NCBI GenBank assembly: GCA_903847205.1
Contig: CAINDA010000037.1
Location: forward strand, 39,440 to 103,439
Length of the DNA: 64,000 nt
Source: an uncultured Bacteroidota bacterium
Lineage (GTDB): Bacteria > Bacteroidota > Bacteroidia > 2-12-FULL-35-15
Direction: 5' to 3'
Shown: positions 35,460-44,349 of the stretch, piece by piece
Layout of the letters: every line of letters starts with the position of its first letter
Position numbering within the stretch: the stretch's first letter is position 1
The notes under the pieces: generated by a model
Database searches by the model: none
Told to the model about the DNA's origin: nothing
What the model saw: the letters and a program-made list of their open reading frames with translations, nothing else
Made by a program: the position numbers and the translations under genes

Positions 35460-37559
35460 ATGAAAAAAATTTCCGAAATTATTTTTGCTGCCTTTTTTTG
35501 TACAGCTTCGATTTTAAGCATCACCGCCCAAAATGATTATTTACATTGCGGAAGCAGCGACGCTGTAAATAAAATTTTAAATGCAAATCCGAAGTTAAAA
35601 CAAGAATACCTTGAGCGCGAAGCTCAGGCAGCTTTGCAGGATAAACTGGACTTTGCAAATGGATATAAAAATAATTCTAAAGGAGCTCTTTCGACAATTT
35701 ATATCATCCCTATTGTATTTCACATTATTAATGAAGGCGGTACAGAAAACATTTCTGATGCTCAAATTTTTGATGCAGTGCAGATTTTAAATGAAGATTA
35801 CCGCAAACTGAATGCAACCGCAGCGCAGACTGTAAGCGCCTTTCAATCTATTGCTGCGGATGCGGAAATTGAATTCCGTCTTGCTCAGAAAGACCCAAGC
35901 GGAAATTGCACAAACGGCATAGACAGAGTTTTATCTCCTTTAACAAACAGTGCCAGCGATAATTCAAAACTTAATCCCTGGCCTAGAAATCAATACTTAA
36001 ATGTATGGGCAGTTAAAACCATCGGCACTTCAGGTGTTGCCGGTTATGCCTATCTCCCGGGTACAGCCTTTCCAATCGCTACAGACGGCGTGCTTATTTT
36101 ATCATCTTATATCGGCAGCATCGGAACCGGCAACTCAACAACCTCTCATGCTTTATCACACGAGATAGGCCATTTTTTAAATTTAATGCATCCATGGGGA
36201 GGTACCAATAATCCGGGAGTAGATTGCACTGGTGATGATCAGGTAAGTGATACTCCGCAGACAGAAGGCTGGACAACCTGCAACCTTGCCGGAGCTACCT
36301 GCGGAAGCGTGTTGGATAATGTTCAAAATTTTATGGAATACTCCTATTGTCCTACAATGTTTACTGCCGGGCAGAAAACAAGGATGCGGAATGCATTAAT
36401 CAGCAATAATGGGCAGCGAAGCAGTTTGTGGACAACCACGAATCTGGCTGCTACCGGTGTGAGTTTACCCGCAGCACTTTGCAAAGCCGATTTTTCCTCC
36501 AGCAATACATATAACACCGTTTGTCAGGGAAATAGTTTAACCTTTAATGATTTATCCTGGAATGGCACCCCTACCTCCTGGAACTGGACTTTCCAGGGAG
36601 GAACACCGGCAACATCAACCGATTCTTTTCCTTCTGTTCAATACAATACGCCGGGAACATATAATGTTTCATTAGCTGTTACAAATGGTTCCGGCACTGT
36701 GAGCACAGCCAAAACGGCTTACATAACGGTTAATGCTTCAACCGCCATGTACAACACTCCTATTTATTCAGAGGGATTTGAAGGAGCTGCTATACCTAAT
36801 ACTGATTGGAAAGTATTTAATCTGAGTCCAGGAGCAGACACCTGGGTGCAGACTTCGGCAGCAGCCTCTTCGGGTTCTAAATCAGTAATGATTACCAATA
36901 CAGTTAATTCAGATACTTATGTTAATGATTTAATAGGTCCATCGATTGATATGACAACTGTTACCGGCTCTAGTCCCGGACTTAGTTTTAGAGTGGCAAA
37001 CGCCCAAAGAACCTCAACTACCGGTGATAAATTGCAGGTTTATGTATCAACTAACTGCGGTATATCCTGGATTTTACGTAAAACAATTGCAGGCCCTCAG
37101 CTTTCAACAGGCGGTGTGCAGACTGCATCATTTATACCTAATGCAGGTCAATGGTCGTATCAATCTATCAGCCTTGCAGGTTTTACAACGGCGGCCAATT
37201 TATTTTTTAAGTTCCGCTTTACTAGCAATGCCGGAAACAATATTTATTTGGATGATATAAATATAAACGGTACTACCGGCATTGAAGATATTGCTGCTTC
37301 TAATATCGATTTTAATGTTTATCCTAATCCTGCTGAAGAAAACACAATTATTACTTTTACTACGCAGCAAAAGCAAAAAGCCGAACTTAAAATTTATGAT
37401 GTATTAGGCAGAGAAACTGCTGCTGTTTTCAGCGGAGATTTAAACGAAGGCGAACATCATTATTCAATTCCTGAAAAATCCAATCTTTCGGCCGGCATTT
37501 ATTTTGTCACTCTTTCTGTAGGCGGACAGCAGTTCACCAAAAAATTAATGATTAAATAG
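35460..37559 (+). CDS. T9SS-exported M43 zinc metalloprotease with PKD domain
   Basis: 699 residues. A signal peptide (to about SITAQ, residue 24) and propeptide precede the pappalysin-type (M43) protease domain, with zinc motif HALSHEIGHFLNLMHPWGG (HExxHxxGxxH) near 225-243, the SDTP segment and NFMEYSYC Met-turn. A PKD domain (LSWNGTPTSWNWTFQGG... YNTPGTYNVSLAVTNGSG) is at about 355-420, then a jelly-roll/MAM-like module, and a type-A sorting domain from FNVYPNPAEENTI. It is a secreted protease, probably nutritional. A 21-bp repeat array starts 2 bp after its stop codon. Confidence 0.9.
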   Translation: MKKISEIIFAAFFCTASILSITAQNDYLHCGSSDAVNKILNANPKLKQEYLEREAQAALQDKLDFANGYKNNSKGALSTIYIIPIVFHIINEGGTENISDAQIFDAVQILNEDYRKLNATAAQTVSAFQSIAADAEIEFRLAQKDPSGNCTNGIDRVLSPLTNSASDNSKLNPWPRNQYLNVWAVKTIGTSGVAGYAYLPGTAFPIATDGVLILSSYIGSIGTGNSTTSHALSHEIGHFLNLMHPWGGTNNPGVDCTGDDQVSDTPQTEGWTTCNLAGATCGSVLDNVQNFMEYSYCPTMFTAGQKTRMRNALISNNGQRSSLWTTTNLAATGVSLPAALCKADFSSSNTYNTVCQGNSLTFNDLSWNGTPTSWNWTFQGGTPATSTDSFPSVQYNTPGTYNVSLAVTNGSGTVSTAKTAYITVNASTAMYNTPIYSEGFEGAAIPNTDWKVFNLSPGADTWVQTSAAASSGSKSVMITNTVNSDTYVNDLIGPSIDMTTVTGSSPGLSFRVANAQRTSTTGDKLQVYVSTNCGISWILRKTIAGPQLSTGGVQTASFIPNAGQWSYQSISLAGFTTAANLFFKFRFTSNAGNNIYLDDININGTTGIEDIAASNIDFNVYPNPAEENTIITFTTQQKQKAELKIYDVLGRETAAVFSGDLNEGEHHYSIPEKSNLSAGIYFVTLSVGGQQFTKKLMIK

Positions 37560-37560
37560 A

Positions 37561-38001
37561 GATTCTATAGCGAACAGAACTGATTCTGCAGCGAACATGT
37601 GTGTTTCTGCAGCGAACAGGGAAGTTTTCGCAGCGAACAGGGAAGATTCTGCAGCGAACAGGGAAGTTTCCGCAGCGAATAGGGAAGTTTCCACAGCGAA
37701 CAGAGAAGATTACGAAGCGAATAGGGAAGTTTCCACAGCGAACAGAGAAGATTACGAAGCGAACAGGGAAGATTCCGCAGCGAATAGGGAAGTTTCCACA
37801 GCGAACAGAGAAGATTCCGCAGCGAACAGAGAAGATTCCGCAGCGAACAGAGAAGATTACGCAGCGAATAGGGAAGTTTCCACAGCGAACAGAGAAGATT
37901 ACGCAGCGAACGTGTCTGATTCTGCAGCGAACATGTCTGTTTCCGCAGCGAACAGGTCTGATTCTGCGGCGAACATGACTGATTCTGCAGCGATCGAGGC
38001 T
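37561..38001. repeat. Minisatellite: twenty-one 21-bp units
   Basis: Exactly 21 contiguous 21-bp units directly after the protease stop codon. The common core is GCAGCGAACAGGGAA or ACAGCGAACAGAGAA, preceded by alternating GATTC/GATTA or GTTTC. Units 7-10 form a higher-order 42-bp dimer. The last units vary to AACATGTCT. The plus strand is open in two frames and would encode AANREVS-type heptads, but no promoter or start region precedes it. Confidence 0.95.
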
Positions 38002-38070
38002 CTTCCCAAGTTGATGAGAATGTTTCCCAACATGACGGGATTGTTTCCTGCCTCATTGGGAATGTTTCTC
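38002..38070. repeat. Second 21-bp repeat family abutting the first
   Basis: Three full units plus a part: CTTCCCAAGTTGATGAGAAT, TTTCCCAACATGACGGGATT, TTTCCTGCCTCATTGGGAAT (each plus one G) and TTTCTC. Unrelated to the preceding family in sequence but with the same 21-bp period. Confidence 0.75.
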
Positions 38071-38104
38071 TACCATATTATACAGTATTTTATTAAAATT
38101 TAAA

Positions 38105-38136
38105 AAGGCTTGGGAAATGCAATTATTCCCAAGCCT
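38105..38136 (+). terminator. Terminator after the 21-bp arrays
   Basis: AAGGCTTGGGAA pairs with TTCCCAAGCCTT around an 8-nt loop, followed by ATTTATTA. It would end the M43 protease transcript, placing the array in its 3' untranslated region. Confidence 0.7.
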
Positions 38137-38226
38137 TATTTATTAGGTTATATTTGTGGGGAGGATACTGAACTTTCGATAGTTGCGTTTTTAGAACTTT
38201 GTTTTAGAATTTTTGCTATTAAAAAA

Positions 38227-38796
38227 ATGATGAAAAGTCACTTAAAATATATTGTTTTTGTGTTGTTTATTTTTATTGGACTTTCTTTTATTCAAAAAAA
38301 TGAAAATAAAATATATTGGACAAAGGATTATCGATTAACATGGGATGATTATTTGGCAAAGCCTCCAGCAGCAAGTAAACATGGTGCTGTTTCAGGGGTA
38401 AACATGGGTCCTTATTATGAATTTAAAAATAATATTCTAGAAATAGATACCAGAAGCTATTTTGACAAATTTAAATCATGGAGCAAAAAAAATCTTCAAA
38501 GTGACGATGCGTTAAAACATGAGCAGGGGCATTTTGATATAGCAGAGATATATGCCCGTAAATTTAGAAAGGAAATAACTGGGTGTAAATTTAAAAGCAA
38601 AAATTTAAAAGAAAAACTTGAAGAGAAAATTCATAAAATATATTCTGAGTATATACAATATCAAGATTTATATGATAATGAAACCAATCATCATATTAAT
38701 AAAGAAAAGCAATTAGTGTGGAATGATAAGATAGTAAAGGAATTGAAGGAATTAGAAATTTACACTGAAACACAATTGGCTATAGAAGTTAAATAA
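38227..38796 (+). CDS. DUF922-family putative zinc peptidase
   Basis: 189 residues. A hydrophobic N-terminal anchor or signal (YIVFVLFIFIGLSFI) is followed by RLTWDDYLAKPPAASKHGAVSG, typical of DUF922, and by KHEQGHFDIAEIYARKF, which contains an HExxH motif (HEQGH) with a downstream acidic residue. DUF922 members are predicted secreted zinc-dependent proteases. The C-terminus is a lysine-rich helix with many charged residues. ATG at 38227 and 38230 are both possible (ATGATG). It has no partner genes. Confidence 0.75.
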   Translation: MMKSHLKYIVFVLFIFIGLSFIQKNENKIYWTKDYRLTWDDYLAKPPAASKHGAVSGVNMGPYYEFKNNILEIDTRSYFDKFKSWSKKNLQSDDALKHEQGHFDIAEIYARKFRKEITGCKFKSKNLKEKLEEKIHKIYSEYIQYQDLYDNETNHHINKEKQLVWNDKIVKELKELEIYTETQLAIEVK

Positions 38797-38804
38797 TATA
38801 AATA

Positions 38805-38886
38805 TCCCGTAGGCGGATCGTTCAGCGCAGGCATTGACGTAGCTGCTTCGTGTCATTTATAAAAGCTAAGTTGCGCTTACCATACA
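38805..38886. repeat. Dispersed intergenic repeat, copy 2
   Basis: CCCGTAGGCGGATCG at the left and GCTTCGTGTCATTTATAAAA, GCTAAGTTGCG and CTTACCATAC at the right. It matches 14788-14871 in both ends and length. Confidence 0.6.
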
Positions 38887-38971
38887 CAGCGCCACCACTC
38901 CACTTTATTTATCTATAAAACCACTAGGATAAAATATACAATACCAAAGCAAAACGTGGGCTTAACATACG

Positions 38972-38979
38972 TATATTTG
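38972..38979 (+). promoter_or_regulatory. -7 promoter element of ruvB
   Basis: TATATTTG followed by C, exact consensus, 45 bp before ATG 39024. Confidence 0.6.
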
Positions 38980-39023
38980 CCTAACATCTTTTTATAAATC
39001 TGATTTTTCAACCAAGCCCACTA

Positions 39024-40055
39024 ATGAACCCGAATACAGATCCCGAAGCTGAAAACTTAAGCCCTGCCGAAAAAGAGTTTGAAAAGGTACTGCGTCCCGC
39101 CGAATTCTCTGATTTCACAGGGCAGTACGAAGTAGTGGAAAATTTAAAAGTATTTGTGCAGGCAGCAAAACAGCGCGGCGAAGCCTTAGACCATGTGCTG
39201 CTTCACGGCCCTCCGGGATTAGGCAAAACTACATTAGCAAATATTATTGCATCCGAATTAGGGGTAAATATAAAAATCACTTCAGGCCCTGTGCTTGATA
39301 AACCCGGCGATTTAGCGGGCCTGTTAACTAATTTAGAAGAATACGATGTATTATTTATTGATGAGATACACCGCTTGAGTCCTATTGTGGAAGAGTATTT
39401 ATATTCTGCCATGGAGGATTACAAAATTGATATAATGATTGACAGCGGCCCCAATGCACGCAGTGTTCAAATCAAATTAAACCCATTTACTTTAGTAGGA
39501 GCTACCACCCGCAGCGGTTTGTTAACAGCGCCTTTGCGCGCCCGTTTCGGCATTAATTCACGTTTAAATTATTACGATGCGGCACTTCTAAAAAAAATTA
39601 TTATACGTGCTGCAGGCATTTTAAATGTTGCTATTACTGATGAAGCCGCTCATGAAATAGCCCGCAGAAGCCGCGGCACCCCGCGTATTGCAAACGCATT
39701 GCTGCGCCGTATCCGCGATTTTGCCCAGATAAAAGGCAACGGCTCCATTGATATTGAAATTGCGCATTTCAGCCTTTCAGCTTTAAATGTAGATAAAAAC
39801 GGACTGGATGAAATGGATATACGAATACTCGCTGCACTGATTGAAAAGTTTAAAGGAGGGCCTGTGGGCATTACCACTATTTCCACCGCTGTAGGCGAAG
39901 AAGCAGGAACAATAGAAGAAGTGTATGAACCTTTTTTAATTCAGGAAGGTTATCTTAAACGTACTCCCCGCGGGCGCGAAGCCACAGACCTTGCTTATAA
40001 ACATCTCGGCAAAATACCGCGGGCTCACAAAGGAAGTTTGTTTGATACAGAGTAA
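39024..40055 (+). CDS. ruvB: Holliday junction branch-migration helicase RuvB
   Basis: 343 residues, the normal length. Motifs: [21 protein letters not shown] at the N-terminus, Walker [13 protein letters not shown] near 61-72, Walker [10 protein letters not shown] near 109-117, sensor [20 protein letters not shown], and the C-terminal winged helix with [15 protein letters not shown]. It drives branch migration with RuvA during recombinational repair. ruvA and ruvC are not next to it, as is usual in this phylum. Confidence 0.97.
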   Translation: MNPNTDPEAENLSPAEKEFEKVLRPAEFSDFTGQYEVVENLKVFVQAAKQRGEALDHVLLHGPPGLGKTTLANIIASELGVNIKITSGPVLDKPGDLAGLLTNLEEYDVLFIDEIHRLSPIVEEYLYSAMEDYKIDIMIDSGPNARSVQIKLNPFTLVGATTRSGLLTAPLRARFGINSRLNYYDAALLKKIIIRAAGILNVAITDEAAHEIARRSRGTPRIANALLRRIRDFAQIKGNGSIDIEIAHFSLSALNVDKNGLDEMDIRILAALIEKFKGGPVGITTISTAVGEEAGTIEEVYEPFLIQEGYLKRTPRGREATDLAYKHLGKIPRAHKGSLFDTE

Positions 40056-40301
40056 GCCCTTTTAGTACCAATCAATAAATGTTAATTTCTCATTTCTGAA
40101 ATTTATTTTTTTCTTGTACTTCAAATTTAATTGCAGCCTTCGGCGATGTTGATAAATAAAAATAATTAATCGGGTTTTTAAATAATTAGCACTCGGCAGT
40201 CAAACAAAATATTTTTATCTTTAACACATTAAAATAAGAACTCGTTTTTTGTTTTAAACTTCTAACTAAATAAATTTTAACCTTTTTAAATACCCGCGGC
40301 C

Positions 40302-40964
40302 ATGATTGAAGAAACAAACGATGATATTCAGGAGAATGAAGCTGAAATGGATCATTCGGAATTTGAACATTCTGAAATAAGTGAAGAAACAGATGTAACT
40401 GATGTAATAGAAAGTTCCCCCGCTCCTTTAAACAGTACAGAGTTTGAAACAAAGCTTAAAGAATTTTTCACTAAGCATAAAGTGACAAAACTTAAATTTG
40501 TTCCAAAGATTGTTAAAACATTTTCAGAACATGAACATGAAGTACTTGAGCATCTGCACAACAAATATGTGCTTGGAATCAGGACTCCGCCAAAACCAAA
40601 GAAAACAAGAATCCCAGTAGAGGATGGCAGCAACGGCCATTCTAAAAAAATTGAAGGCGGGCATTCTAAAAAATCTGACTCTTCAGAAGCAGCGCCTCCA
40701 AAATCAAAAAAGAAACTCGTTATAATCGGCATTATAGTTATAGTTCTTGGCGGCTTAGGCGGAGCAGCTTTTATGATGAAAGACAAATTAATGGGTGCTG
40801 CTGCAAAAGCTTCTGTTGAAGGAGAGAAAAAAGCTGAAGGCGAAAAACCCGCTGCAGAACCAAAGAAAGAGGCTGCGCCCAAAGCTGAAGTAATTGACAG
40901 CACAAAAAAAGCGCCTGCTGATGCAGCTAAAACAATGGTTAAAGATTCTGTAAAAAAACCATAA
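40302..40964 (+). CDS. Single-pass membrane protein with low-complexity ends
   Basis: 220 residues. The N-terminal ~50 residues are acidic (NDDIQENEAEMDHSEFEHSEISEE in pieces). A folded helical part follows at about 47-90 (KLKEFFTKHKVTKLKFVPKIVKTF), then a basic KPKKTRIP linker. One membrane helix, VIIGIIVIVLGGLGGAAFMM, is at about 145-164, with an Ala/Lys/Glu/Pro-rich periplasmic tail. I do not recognise a family. It looks like a bitopic scaffold. A strong terminator follows. Confidence 0.6.
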   Translation: MIEETNDDIQENEAEMDHSEFEHSEISEETDVTDVIESSPAPLNSTEFETKLKEFFTKHKVTKLKFVPKIVKTFSEHEHEVLEHLHNKYVLGIRTPPKPKKTRIPVEDGSNGHSKKIEGGHSKKSDSSEAAPPKSKKKLVIIGIIVIVLGGLGGAAFMMKDKLMGAAAKASVEGEKKAEGEKPAAEPKKEAAPKAEVIDSTKKAPADAAKTMVKDSVKKP

Positions 40965-40985
40965 ATTTAATTCAGGATATTCTTT

Positions 40986-41012
40986 AAAACGTCTGCCTTC
41001 AGCAGACGTTTT
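40986..41012 (+). terminator. Rho-independent terminator
   Basis: AAAACGTCTGC pairs with GCAGACGTTTT around CTTCA, followed by TTTTATTT. Confidence 0.85.
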
Positions 41013-41053
41013 TTATTTAGGACAGAACCATCAATCGGCATTTTTAGAAAACA

Positions 41054-41986
41054 ATGACCTTATTCCCAAAAACAAATTATACCGCTCTGATTAAATCCGA
41101 ATCTAAACGTTTGGGCTTTGATTACTGCGGTATTTCCAAAGCCGATTTTTTAGAAGAAGAAGCCCCCCGTTTGGAGAAATGGCTCAATGGCAATATGCAT
41201 GGGCAGATGAGCTATATGCAAAATCATTTTGATAAACGCTTAGATCCGCGGCTGCTTGTTCCCGGCGCAAAATCAGTAGTTTCACTTCTGCTCAATTATT
41301 ATCCTTCCGAAAAACAAAATGATGAAACGGCTCCTAAAATAAGCAAGTACGCTTACGGCGAAGATTATCATTTTGTACTAAAAGAAAAATTAAACCCGCT
41401 GCTGGAATTTATAAAAGAAAATATAGGTGATGTGGACGGTCGTGTATTTGTGGATTCTGCACCCGTTATGGATAAAGCCTGGGCAAAAAAAAGCGGTTTG
41501 GGATGGATCGGTAAAAACAGCAATCTCATCAATAAAGAAAGCGGTTCATTTTATTTTATTGCCGAGTTGATTATTGATTTGGAATTAGAATACGACGGCC
41601 CTGTGAAAGATTACTGCGGCACCTGCACAAGATGTATTGATGCATGCCCCACAGATGCTATCAGCGCACCTTACGTGGTTAACGGAAGTAAATGCATCTC
41701 TTATTTTACTATTGAATTGAAAGAAAATATTCCAAATGTAGTAAAAGGCAAATTTGATAATTGGGCATTCGGCTGCGATATCTGCCAGGATGTATGCCCA
41801 TGGAATAAATTCGCTAAACCCAATAAAGAAAAGCATTTCCAGCCCAAAGACGAATTACTTGGTTTGACAAAAAATGACTGGCAGGAATTAACCGAAGAAA
41901 CGTTTAAACGCGTATTTAAAAATTCTGCTGTTAAACGTACGAAATTCACAGGCCTTCGCAGGAATATAAATTTTATTTCGACTTAG
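41054..41986 (+). CDS. queG: Epoxyqueuosine reductase
   Basis: 310 residues. The N-terminal cobalamin-binding domain ([25 protein letters not shown], then a central [10 protein letters not shown] segment) is followed by two 4Fe-4S cluster motifs, [13 protein letters not shown] near 194-206 and [10 protein letters not shown] near 242-251. It reduces epoxyqueuosine to queuosine in tRNA, using cobalamin. The HEAT-like C-terminal part of long versions is absent; the short form is normal here. It overlaps the convergent small gene by 14 bp. Confidence 0.95.
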   Translation: MTLFPKTNYTALIKSESKRLGFDYCGISKADFLEEEAPRLEKWLNGNMHGQMSYMQNHFDKRLDPRLLVPGAKSVVSLLLNYYPSEKQNDETAPKISKYAYGEDYHFVLKEKLNPLLEFIKENIGDVDGRVFVDSAPVMDKAWAKKSGLGWIGKNSNLINKESGSFYFIAELIIDLELEYDGPVKDYCGTCTRCIDACPTDAISAPYVVNGSKCISYFTIELKENIPNVVKGKFDNWAFGCDICQDVCPWNKFAKPNKEKHFQPKDELLGLTKNDWQELTEETFKRVFKNSAVKRTKFTGLRRNINFIST

Positions 41987-42170
41987 TAATATTATTAAAA
42001 ACTTCGGTGATTATATCTTTGTGCTGATGCCCGAATGTAGTGATGCACCAAACCATCAGAAGCATTTTCTCATCAGGCTTAATCCATTTAACAGCTTTTG
42101 TAAGCTCTTTGCGAAAAAGTGTTTTATCAAAACTTACTTTCTCCAATATTTTCTTACTTAACTCATACAT
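41973..42170 (-). CDS. Conserved small Bacteroidota protein
   Basis: 65 residues: [40 protein letters not shown] and [20 protein letters not shown] recognise this as a type of short helical protein conserved in Bacteroidota, often annotated only as hypothetical. It has no signal peptide. The final 14 bp overlap the 3' end of convergent queG, which supports neither but is not unusual. ATG start with no obvious promoter element. Confidence 0.65.
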   Translation of the reverse strand: MYELSKKILEKVSFDKTLFRKELTKAVKWIKPDEKMLLMVWCITTFGHQHKDIITEVFNNITKSK

Positions 42171-42364
42171 GATATTTAATGTATTAAGGTTTATAATTTC
42201 AAAACGAATTTAGTGAATTGCAACGCAGATTCAAACACAAAGTTGTTCTAAAAAATTCTGAAAACAGCTACAAATAGTGTTAAAAAATGGTAAATCAGGC
42301 AATTATAATTTACCAACATTTTACCGAAATTATCAACAGCCCTGAAAAACCTGTATTTATTGGG

Positions 42365-42943
42365 TTATTTACTATCTCCCCAGCGAAAACTCGTCTGTTC
42401 AATACCGCATAAGTCGAGTACCCTGTCGATTACTGTTGCAGCAAGAGAATCAAAATCTGCCGGTTTAGAATAAAAGGAAGGGCTTGCAGGGCAAATGATT
42501 CCGCCTGCTTCGGTAATTGTTTTCATATTGTTGATATGAATTAAACTTAAAGGAGTGTCGCGTGTTACTAAAATTAATTTTCTTCTTTCTTTTAATATTA
42601 CATCAGCAGCACGTGTGGTTAAATCATTTGATATACCTGAAGCTATGCGCGCTAATGTTCCCATAGAACAGGGGCATATAATCATTACGTTATATTTTGC
42701 AGAACCCGATGCGAAGGGCGCAAAAAAATCAGTTTTATTATAAACAGTAAACGGCAGTTTCTCATAATCTGAGTTTCCTAATTCAAATTTCCAAACATCC
42801 TTTGCATTGTCAGACATAACAATACCAGCGGTTTCTATCTGCTCTTGAAGCTGCTGAAGTTTCTGAAGCAGAACCTTCGCGTAAATTGCCCCGCTCGCCC
42901 CTGTTACAGCAACAACTATTTTATGTTTAAAACGCTTTTCCAA
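42365..42943 (-). CDS. ubiX: UbiX-family flavin prenyltransferase
   Basis: 192 residues. The VVAVTGASGAIYAKVLLQ nucleotide-binding start, MIICPCSMGTLARIASGISNDLTTRAADV, the ERRKLILVTRDTPLSLIHINNM and ICPASPSFYSKP segments are all characteristic. It prenylates reduced FMN to make the cofactor of UbiD decarboxylases, which serve ubiquinone/menaquinone or aromatic metabolism. Only a TTG (42943) is available as a start in this frame before the next upstream stop, so this gene seems to use a rare start codon. No ubiD is adjacent. Confidence 0.9.
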   Translation of the reverse strand: MEKRFKHKIVVAVTGASGAIYAKVLLQKLQQLQEQIETAGIVMSDNAKDVWKFELGNSDYEKLPFTVYNKTDFFAPFASGSAKYNVMIICPCSMGTLARIASGISNDLTTRAADVILKERRKLILVTRDTPLSLIHINNMKTITEAGGIICPASPSFYSKPADFDSLAATVIDRVLDLCGIEQTSFRWGDSK

Positions 42944-43156
42944 TTTGAAAGTATTCTTCCGATTTAATTTTAATATATACTAATTTAATCCCGCCGCTAA
43001 TTCTGCTGGTTTATTCAATTAAGAAAATTCTATTATAAAATAAAACAGAAAGAATATGATGGCTGGAAGAATTAAAAAATATTTCAGAACCTTTAATTAT
43101 CAGTGAAATCGGACTAACCGTCATGTTCTGTTTTAATTTTAGGATCAAAACAAACA

Positions 43157-44269
43157 TTAATTTAAATGGTACCTGGCCTTCATCTGATACAAGAATGGGT
43201 TAGGAGTTACAAAACGAATAAAAATTTCCGGTCCGCCTCGTCCTGTACTGGCCACCGTGAGTTTAGATGTATTGATATCGTAGGCGAATCCAACGGCATA
43301 CTGCCCTGATTCAACAAGTGCAGAAATAATTAAAGCATCGCTGTTTCTATATGCCGCACCAAGTCCGAAGGCCGATCTCTTGATAAAACCAGTGTATTTC
43401 GAATCTTCTTTAAAATAATATTTGACCATCATTCCGCCGATTATTTCTTTAGAACCATTTTGAAATGCCATTAAATAACTGGGTGCGAGTGCAATATTTG
43501 TGTTAGTAATACCGATTAAAAAATCGCCGTGCAAAACATATTTAGCACTTAATTTTTCACTGCTTCCAATCAAAAATTTTTGTTTCGGCTGATTAATATG
43601 ATATATAGAGGCACCAACATTAGCTTTAAAGCCGTTGTTTGAAGCAAGCGCCTTTTCACTGTGTCCATAACTCCAATTGACACCTCCTGCAAAATCGGGA
43701 TAAATATAATTCTGTGATGCAGCATTTTCCCCGGTTGCAATATTCGGATCGTAGGTAGTGCCGTTATATTGGTCGGGAAAAACAAGTTTAGAAAAATCTA
43801 AAGTACGCTGTACCACGCTTGCCTGAAGCCCGACAGAAAGTTTGCTATTATCGCTTACCGGAATAAAACTGGCCAAAGAAAAATTCACCTGTGATGTTCC
43901 CATATTGCCGTCTCCTGCTTTATCGCTGTAAAAAGAAATTCCGCCGGTCAGTCTGCTGGCAGCTCTTTTATAAGCCTCTGTTTTATTCATATCAGCCTTA
44001 TCCCAATTGCTGGGATTGAATTTCATTTCGAAAGATGCCCCGTATGTTTTATAAGGAACTGTTACACCTCTCCATTGATCTTTGTAAATTACAGATGCTC
44101 TTAATGAATTGTTTGCTCCTGTAAGTGCAGGATTTACCATTGATGGCGTTTGGTTGTACTCCGAAAAATGGAGATCCTGGGAGAAAGAAGATGAAACTGT
44201 AAGCAGAAAAAAAATGAATACTGCCGGTAAAGAATAATCCGCTGGAAAAACGAGTAACTTTTTTTTCAT
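43157..44269 (-). CDS. PorP/SprF family T9SS outer-membrane protein
   Basis: 370 residues. A signal peptide ends SSFSQ, and the mature protein starts DLHFSEYNQTPSMVNPALTGA, the classic PorP/SprF signature, followed by beta-barrel strands (RASVIYKDQWRG, GVSY/GFYSDKAGDGNMG, IGGMMVKYYF) to the final KARYHLN. These outer-membrane proteins pair with type-B sorting-domain cargo of the type IX secretion system. The cargo gene at 44350-45678 lies 80 bp upstream on the same strand, matching that pairing. Own -7 element at 44307. Confidence 0.9.
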   Translation of the reverse strand: MKKKLLVFPADYSLPAVFIFFLLTVSSSFSQDLHFSEYNQTPSMVNPALTGANNSLRASVIYKDQWRGVTVPYKTYGASFEMKFNPSNWDKADMNKTEAYKRAASRLTGGISFYSDKAGDGNMGTSQVNFSLASFIPVSDNSKLSVGLQASVVQRTLDFSKLVFPDQYNGTTYDPNIATGENAASQNYIYPDFAGGVNWSYGHSEKALASNNGFKANVGASIYHINQPKQKFLIGSSEKLSAKYVLHGDFLIGITNTNIALAPSYLMAFQNGSKEIIGGMMVKYYFKEDSKYTGFIKRSAFGLGAAYRNSDALIISALVESGQYAVGFAYDINTSKLTVASTGRGGPEIFIRFVTPNPFLYQMKARYHLN

Positions 44270-44306
44270 ATTTTAATTATTAAGCCTATACTATTATAAG
44301 AAAAAG

Positions 44307-44314
44307 CAAAAATA
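44307..44314 (-). promoter_or_regulatory. -7 promoter element of the PorP/SprF gene
   Basis: TATTTTTG on the minus strand, 38 bp before ATG 44269. Confidence 0.4.
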
Positions 44315-44349
44315 CAATCTAATAAAAGAGATTAATGCTCAATATAAAA

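Noticed and set aside
37597..38103. A 168-residue frame of AANREVS-type heptads over the 21-bp array
   Set aside because: Open in several frames because the period is a multiple of 3. No promoter, no signal and it begins in the array itself, just after another gene's stop codon.
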